A stretch of DNA of 34,465 nucleotides from CAYOEZ01 sp964402955 (GTDB lineage Bacteria; Chloroflexota; DTOL01; DAOUCN01). Location of the stretch: the NCBI GenBank assembly GCA_964402955.1, contig CAYOEZ010000019.1, positions 1-34,465 of the forward strand. The letters run 5' to 3'. Each line of letters begins with the position of its first letter. Positions within the stretch are counted from its first letter, which is position 1. Positions 29,765 through 34,465 of this stretch are shown here, one piece after another. The notes beneath the pieces were generated by a model, which ran no database searches, had not been told where the DNA came from, and saw only the letters and a list, made by a program, of their open reading frames with translations. A program made the translations under genes and the position numbers.

Positions 29765-31453
29765 ATGGCAGCACCTGCGCGTCCCGGTCGTGCCAGCCGG
29801 CGCATCTATGTCCTGCTTGTACTCTTACTGGTCTTCGTGCTCACCTTCGGCGCCGCCATCATTGCCACGGCTGGCGCGCGCGTGCCGAATGCGCGAGATA
29901 CCTATCACCAACGGCGTGTGATCGCCAATACGGACCTCAACCCCTATGGAGCAAACACATTTCTGGCTCTGGAGGTTGAGGAGTGGAAGCTGGACAAGAC
30001 GCTGCGCATGGCCCAGGAGGCAGGTCTTGGCTGGCTCAAGCAACAGTTTGCCTGGGAAGAAATCGAACCGGATAGGGGGATCTTCTTCGTCCCCGGGACG
30101 CTGACCTCGTCGTGGGCCAAATACGACAAGATGGTCGATATGGCCGCCAAGTACAACTTGCAGATCATCGCGCGCGTCGATCGCCCGCCTGCCTGGGCGC
30201 GTCCTGCGGCGACAAGCGGCCGCGGCCCGATTGAGAACTACGGCGACTACGGCGACTTCATCTACACGTTTGTCAAGCACTTCGCTGGTCGCATTCGCTA
30301 TATCCAGATTTGGAACGAGCCGAACCTCTGGTATGAGTGGGGCGGCGTTGAGCCCAACGCCCGCGACTATACGACCCTGCTGCGGTTGGCCTATAAGCGG
30401 GCGAAAGAGGCCGATCCCAACGTTATCATCCTCAGTGCGCCGCTGGCGCCGACGCTGGAACGCAGTGTGCGGGCTCTCTCCGATCTTGATTACCTGCAAC
30501 AGATGTATGATGAGGGAGCGAAGAACTACTTTGACATTCTCGCTGCCAATGCCTTTGGCCAGGCAATGGCGCCCGAAGACCCACCCGACCCCAATGTGCT
30601 CAACTTCCAGCGTGTCGTCTTGCTACGGCGCATCATGGAGCACAATGGCGATGCTGATAAGGCGGTCTGGATCAACGAGTTTGGCTGGAATGCTGCGCCG
30701 GACGATTTTTCGCCCCAGAAGCTTATCTGGGCGCGTGTCAGCGACCAGACTCAGGCCGACTATACGATTCGCGGCCTGCGCATTGCCCGCCAGCAGTGGG
30801 ACTGGGTGGGCGTCATCAATATCTGGTATCTGCGCCACGTGGGCAACATCAGCCCGGACACAGCAGAGTACTACTTCCGTATGGTCGATGTTGATTTCAC
30901 GCCGCGCCTCGTCTACCGCGCCGTGAAGGCGGAGACAGCGCTGGCGGGACCGGGCTCCGGATACTTTGAGGAGACAAACCCGACGGTCAGCGCTGCTGCA
31001 GCGTGGCGCTACGAGCTGGCGTCGGCAGCCGGCGGCGGCCAGCACCTGGTGTCCGCTGAACCGGGAGCAGCGGTCACCCTTACATTCCAGGGTAGTACAC
31101 TCGATATCATTGCCGCGCGTGAGCCTGGCGCAGGCAATCTGTATGTGACCATCGATGGCCAGCCGGCCAATGCTCTGCCCAGGGACAAGACTGGCCAGGC
31201 CTACCTCGATCTTGCCAGCCCGAGCACGCGCTGGCAGGTTCAGACGGTGGTGGCTACTGGTCTGCGCCAGGGCATACACACTGCCCAACTCAGCCACGGC
31301 CCACAATCCGGACGTGTCACGTTCGATGCCTATCTCGTGGGAACGTCTCGCTTATCGTGGCCGTTCACGATGACGCTGGCGGTCGTCGCCGGGCTGGCCA
31401 TGTGCGCCGACCTGGTGATGCTTTGGCGCGAAACAAAGCGCCGGCGGCGGTGA
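29765..31453 (+). CDS. Membrane-anchored clan GH-A glycoside hydrolase
   Basis: This 562-residue protein has a TM anchor at about 14-35 and a (beta/alpha)8-type catalytic domain at about 50-390. The acid/base glutamate is in IQIWNEPNLW (E185) and the nucleophile in VWINEFGWN (E305), the NEP/EFG pair of clan GH-A (GH5/GH39/cellulase-like). A jelly-roll-like domain (about 405-525; VTLTFQGSTLDIIAAREPG) precedes a second TM helix at about 530-552 and the tail RETKRRRR. The enzyme should face outside, tethered at both ends. The substrate is unknown; the GH51 gene nearby suggests plant-type or EPS arabinoglycans. GGAGGT is only three bases before ATG. I see no frameshift. Confidence 0.88.
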   Translation: MAAPARPGRASRRIYVLLVLLLVFVLTFGAAIIATAGARVPNARDTYHQRRVIANTDLNPYGANTFLALEVEEWKLDKTLRMAQEAGLGWLKQQFAWEEIEPDRGIFFVPGTLTSSWAKYDKMVDMAAKYNLQIIARVDRPPAWARPAATSGRGPIENYGDYGDFIYTFVKHFAGRIRYIQIWNEPNLWYEWGGVEPNARDYTTLLRLAYKRAKEADPNVIILSAPLAPTLERSVRALSDLDYLQQMYDEGAKNYFDILAANAFGQAMAPEDPPDPNVLNFQRVVLLRRIMEHNGDADKAVWINEFGWNAAPDDFSPQKLIWARVSDQTQADYTIRGLRIARQQWDWVGVINIWYLRHVGNISPDTAEYYFRMVDVDFTPRLVYRAVKAETALAGPGSGYFEETNPTVSAAAAWRYELASAAGGGQHLVSAEPGAAVTLTFQGSTLDIIAAREPGAGNLYVTIDGQPANALPRDKTGQAYLDLASPSTRWQVQTVVATGLRQGIHTAQLSHGPQSGRVTFDAYLVGTSRLSWPFTMTLAVVAGLAMCADLVMLWRETKRRRR

Positions 31454-31515
31454 CGCCCTTTGCCACGCCCGGCAACGGCTCGTCCGATCCTCTGCAGGCG
31501 ACCGGGAGATGTGCA

Positions 31516-32565
31516 ATGGAACGTGACCTATCCTGGCTTACCCCGGACATCGAACTCGTGCAGGCAATGCATCGCGCTCGTTTCGCTGCACTTTATGCCG
31601 GGCACTCGTTGCCTCACGTGATCTCAATTGCGGGCAAGTTGTATGGACGATCGCACGGTTTGCACGGCAGCAACGAGATCGACATGCTGGCGCAACCGGC
31701 TGCCTGGCTGGATGACGTGCTCGATGACATGGCGGCTAATGCGCCGGCAGTCGCAGCCGATCCCATCACTTTCCGTCCCCTTGTCATTCACCTCGACCCG
31801 CTTGGCGTGCACTTCATCGACGCGTTGCTGGGCGCAAACGTCTATTTCCACGAAGGCCAGGTGTGGGTGAGCGAATTACCGGGCGACATTGCCGACTTGC
31901 GATTGCCCGATCTTGCCTGTTCAACAGTCATGCAGCAGGCTATCCGGCTGGCGGAGATGGCCGTCGAGGTGGGGCAGGGGCGATTGCTGATCGGCATGCC
32001 TGTGCTGAGTTGCGCCATCAACATCGGTATCAACGTCTTCGGCCAGCGCCTGCTCGAGGCGCTCGTTTTCAGTCCCGACGTCGCGCATCACGCCCTGGGC
32101 GTCATTAATGATGTGATTGTTGCCTGCATGCGCACATTCTGTGAGGTGATTCCGGCGCAGGTGCGCCGCACGTCGGTGGCGACCAGCCGCTACGCTCCGC
32201 CCGGCTATGGGCTGATTGATGGCTGCGCCACACACGTCGTGTCGAAGAAGCACTATGGCGAGTTCTTCGCCCCGCTCGATGAAGCAGTGCTGAGCACCTT
32301 CCCGTATGGCGGGATGATCCATCTTTGCGGCGCGCACGCGCAGCATATTGCCACATGGAAAGCGATGGGCGCGGTGCGGTCGCTGCAACTCAACGACCGC
32401 GCTGTGGATGATCTCGAACGCTACGTCGCCGGACTGCGTCCTGACCAACTGCTCTATGTCGGACCAACCGAGACATGGCCGGTGCAGCGCATTATGGATG
32501 TCACGCAGGGCAGGCGGCTGGCGCTGCAGTGTGTGCTGGAGAAGGCGATCGCTGTTGGCAGGTGA
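31516..32565 (+). CDS. Uroporphyrinogen decarboxylase-family (URO-D-like) protein
   Basis: This 349-residue protein has a TIM-barrel of the URO-D superfamily, with the C-terminal part LSTFPYGGMIHLCGAHAQHIATWKAMG and LYVGPTETWPVQRIMDVT. The superfamily includes heme-pathway decarboxylases and cobalamin-dependent methyltransferases. The classical HemE N-terminal signature is missing, so heme synthesis is unlikely. I chose ATG at 31516, 62 bases after the glycosidase, with GGGAGA upstream; the longer frame from 31357 overlaps that gene. Related proteins are often found next to glycoside hydrolases, possibly as sugar-active enzymes. The substrate is unknown. Confidence 0.8.
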   Translation: MERDLSWLTPDIELVQAMHRARFAALYAGHSLPHVISIAGKLYGRSHGLHGSNEIDMLAQPAAWLDDVLDDMAANAPAVAADPITFRPLVIHLDPLGVHFIDALLGANVYFHEGQVWVSELPGDIADLRLPDLACSTVMQQAIRLAEMAVEVGQGRLLIGMPVLSCAINIGINVFGQRLLEALVFSPDVAHHALGVINDVIVACMRTFCEVIPAQVRRTSVATSRYAPPGYGLIDGCATHVVSKKHYGEFFAPLDEAVLSTFPYGGMIHLCGAHAQHIATWKAMGAVRSLQLNDRAVDDLERYVAGLRPDQLLYVGPTETWPVQRIMDVTQGRRLALQCVLEKAIAVGR

Positions 32566-32643
32566 GCCTGCAGGACGGCTACGGTAGCTTCTGATTCTCC
32601 GGCGGCAATGGTTACGCTGCCGGCACTAAGAAGGATGGTGAAC

Positions 32644-34131
32644 ATGGACAGGACAACGATCACGCTGCACACTGGCTATCGGATCGGGCAGGTTGACGAA
32701 CGGGTTTTTGGCGGCTTCATGGAGCACCTGGGTCGCTGCATTTACGAGGGCGTCTATGACCCCAAGAGCAAGCATGCCAACAAGCAGGGCTTCCGCATGG
32801 ATGTTCTGGCCACGCTGAAGCGGCTGAAGATGACGGCCATGCGCTACCCCGGCGGCAACTTCGCGTCGGCGTATCATTGGATGGATGGCGTCGGCCCGCG
32901 TGCGCAGCGGCCAACCGTACGCGAGCTGGCCTGGCAGAGCATCGAGCCCAACACTTTTGGCAGCGATGAGTACCTGGCCATGTGCCGCGAGATGGGCTGG
33001 ACGCCGATGCTCACCGTGAACCTGGGCACGGGCACGCCGGAAGAGGCGCGCAACTGGGTGGAGTATACGAACTGTCCGGGGGGAACAAAGTATGCCGACA
33101 TGCGCGTGGCCAACGGCAGCAAGGAGCCGTATGGGGTCAAGCTGTGGTGTCTGGGCAATGAAATGGACGGGCCGTGGCAGCTTGGCCACGTTCCGGCCGA
33201 CCAATATGCCATCCGCGCCCAGCAGGCTGCCAAGATGATGAAGGATGTCGACAAGTCGCTGGAGTTGGTCGCCTGTGGCTCATGCACGACGACCCTGCCC
33301 ACTTACATGGAGTGGGACCGCCAGGTGCTTGAGTATATGGGCGACTTCGCTGACTTCATCAGCCTGCACCGCTATGTCGGTAACCGCGACAACGACACGC
33401 CGGATTTCCTGGCGATTACCAACTCCATCGACCGCCAGATCGAAGAGATGGACGCCGTCTGCCGCTTTGTGCAAGCGCGGCGGCGCAGCAAGAAGCGCGC
33501 CTATCTGTGCTTCGATGAGTGGAACGTCTGGTACAAGGACCGGGTGGGCGATGGCGCGGGCAAGTTTGCGCCCCATCTGATCGAGGAAGTGTACAATCTG
33601 GAGGATGCGCTGGTCGTGGCCGGCTTCCTCAACAGCTTTGTCCGCCATGCAGATGTGCTGAAGATCGCCAACATCGCCCAGATCGTCAACGTGATCGCCC
33701 CACTGCTGACGCGTGGCGACGATATGCTTATCCAGCCGACCTTCTACCCCTTCGAGATGTTTGCCAAGCGGGGCGAGGGCGTGGCGCTGCAGACAGTCGT
33801 GAAAGGTCCTGGCTACGAGGGAAAGAACAATGGGCCCGTCACCTACATCGATAGCAGCGCGATTCTAAGTGGCCACCATTTGCACGTTTTCGCGACCAAT
33901 CGCTCGCTAACCGACGAGGCAAGTGTGCTGCTCAAAGTGGCCGATCGCAAGATCGTCGGGCTCGACGCTGCCGAGCTGCTGGCCGGGACTGACCCGAAGG
34001 CGGCCAATACCTACGAGCAGCCCAACGCCGTGCAGGCCAGGCCGTTCAACGCCGTCATGATCGCCGATAGCGGCGCACAGGTCAAGCTGCCTCCGCTGTC
34101 GGTGGCTGCGCTGACGCTGCGCATTGCGTAG
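32644..34131 (+). CDS. abfA: GH51 alpha-L-arabinofuranosidase
   Basis: This 495-residue enzyme is expected to release terminal alpha-L-arabinofuranosyl residues from arabinan, arabinoxylan or arabinose-containing oligosaccharides. Signatures are RIGQVDERVFGGFMEHLGRC near the N-terminus, MRYPGGNFASAYHW, the acid/base in LGNEMDGPW (E173) and the nucleophile in CFDEWNVWY (E292). These are very close to the E175/E294 pair known for a Geobacillus AbfA, and the length fits. There is no signal peptide, so it is probably cytoplasmic and acts on imported oligosaccharides. I chose ATG at 32644 with AAGGA upstream. Confidence 0.95.
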   Translation: MDRTTITLHTGYRIGQVDERVFGGFMEHLGRCIYEGVYDPKSKHANKQGFRMDVLATLKRLKMTAMRYPGGNFASAYHWMDGVGPRAQRPTVRELAWQSIEPNTFGSDEYLAMCREMGWTPMLTVNLGTGTPEEARNWVEYTNCPGGTKYADMRVANGSKEPYGVKLWCLGNEMDGPWQLGHVPADQYAIRAQQAAKMMKDVDKSLELVACGSCTTTLPTYMEWDRQVLEYMGDFADFISLHRYVGNRDNDTPDFLAITNSIDRQIEEMDAVCRFVQARRRSKKRAYLCFDEWNVWYKDRVGDGAGKFAPHLIEEVYNLEDALVVAGFLNSFVRHADVLKIANIAQIVNVIAPLLTRGDDMLIQPTFYPFEMFAKRGEGVALQTVVKGPGYEGKNNGPVTYIDSSAILSGHHLHVFATNRSLTDEASVLLKVADRKIVGLDAAELLAGTDPKAANTYEQPNAVQARPFNAVMIADSGAQVKLPPLSVAALTLRIA

Positions 34132-34221
34132 GCTGGCAACGACTGGCAACGGATTCGGAACGCGGATTACACGGATGGGCTGGCAACGGATTGGGCGCAG
34201 ATTACTCGGATGGGCCGGTCA

Positions 34222-34397
34222 CGGATTCGGAACACTGATTACACGGAAGGGCTGGTCACGGACGGGCTGGCAACGACTGGCAACGGATTCGGAACACTGA
34301 TTACACGGAAGGGCTGGTCACGGACGGGCTGGCAACGACTGGCAACGGATTCGGAACACTGATTACACGGAAGGGCTGGTCACGGACGGGCTGGCAA
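34222..34397. repeat. 62-bp tandem repeat array, about 2.8 copies
   Basis: CGGATTCGGAACACTGATTA recurs at 34222, 34284 and 34346, exactly 62 bases apart. GGCTGGTCACGGACGGGCTG recurs at 34250, 34312 and 34374. Copies are nearly identical, and the array breaks down after about 34397, where a 10-base segment is missing. Such arrays change length by slippage or recombination. Confidence 0.9.
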
Positions 34398-34434
34398 CGG
34401 ATTGGGCACGGAATTAGGACAGGTGTCCTCACGG

Positions 34435-34463
34435 TTGCTTGATGTGAGGGGCTGTGGTAGAGT
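34435..34463 (+). promoter_or_regulatory. Possible promoter reading out of the window
   Basis: TTGCTT (34435-34440) and TAGAGT (34458-34463) are 17 bases apart. Both boxes are imperfect and no downstream gene is visible, so this is a weak call. Confidence 0.3.
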
Positions 34464-34465
34464 GA

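Larger units (their letters stand above)
34132..34465. other. Repeat-rich intergenic region at the right edge
   Basis: There is no gene in these 334 bases. It holds the 62-bp tandem array (34222-34397) and degenerate upstream copies from about 34132. These share GGCTGGCAACGACTGGCAACG, GATTCGGAAC and ATTACACGGA words. A promoter-like pair lies at 34435-34463. Confidence 0.7.

Noticed and set aside
29220..29774. Minus-strand 184-residue reading frame upstream of the glycosidase
   Set aside because: It is composed of translated dispersed repeats (HCERSEA, VIASxxxEAIS patterns) and overlaps two good promoters, so it is not a real protein.

Overview
The window looks like a chromosomal segment of a high-GC bacterium, most likely a Chloroflexota member (Anaerolineae-like). 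This is an inference from the gene families, from a secreted protein carrying a YLPVIMK motif just after its signal peptide, from many large multi-spanning sugar transferases, and from abundant short palindromic repeats. I see no rRNA, tRNA, CRISPR array, integrase or transposase.

Region 1 (about 1-15290, minus strand) is a twelve-gene exopolysaccharide operon. It is read right to left from an extended -10 promoter near 15251-15279. In order it encodes a hexapeptide acetyltransferase, a GT39-like membrane glycosyltransferase, a secreted DNRLRE/DUF2341 protein, a methyltransferase, a Wzx-type flippase, two GT-B glycosyltransferases, a Wzz-type chain-length protein, a GT4 enzyme, a Wzy/WaaL-type polymerase or ligase, and two paralogous GT4 enzymes. 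Start and stop codons mostly overlap or nearly touch. No priming sugar-phosphate transferase, tyrosine kinase or outer-membrane exporter is present. The 5-prime end of another minus-strand gene is cut off at position 1.

Region 2 (15447-16130) is a lone gene for a HicB-like plus DinB-like protein, flanked by large hairpins.

Region 3 (16489-27656, minus strand) is a second tightly packed run. A VapBC-like toxin-antitoxin pair with its own good promoter comes first, then a DUF421 membrane protein, a carboxypeptidase-regulatory-repeat protein, four GT-C-type membrane proteins (two of them tandem paralogues), a B12-binding-like radical SAM protein and an HpnA-like NAD-dependent epimerase. This set suggests an unassigned lipid-linked glycan or glycolipid pathway.

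Region 4 (27657-29764) holds moeA and two repeat regions: a possible 147-bp MITE-like element, and a block of dispersed repeats with inverted CGTCATTGCGAG ends. Strong divergent sigma70-type promoters serve moeA and the plus-strand genes.

Region 5 (29765-34131, plus strand) is a three-gene cluster: a membrane-anchored clan GH-A glycosidase, a uroporphyrinogen-decarboxylase-family protein and a GH51 alpha-L-arabinofuranosidase. A 62-bp tandem repeat array follows to the right edge.

The most distinctive theme is palindromic repeats. Three touch the stop codons of EPS genes, one lies in frame inside a GT39 gene, and a 16-bp segment is shared between an intergenic hairpin and that same gene.
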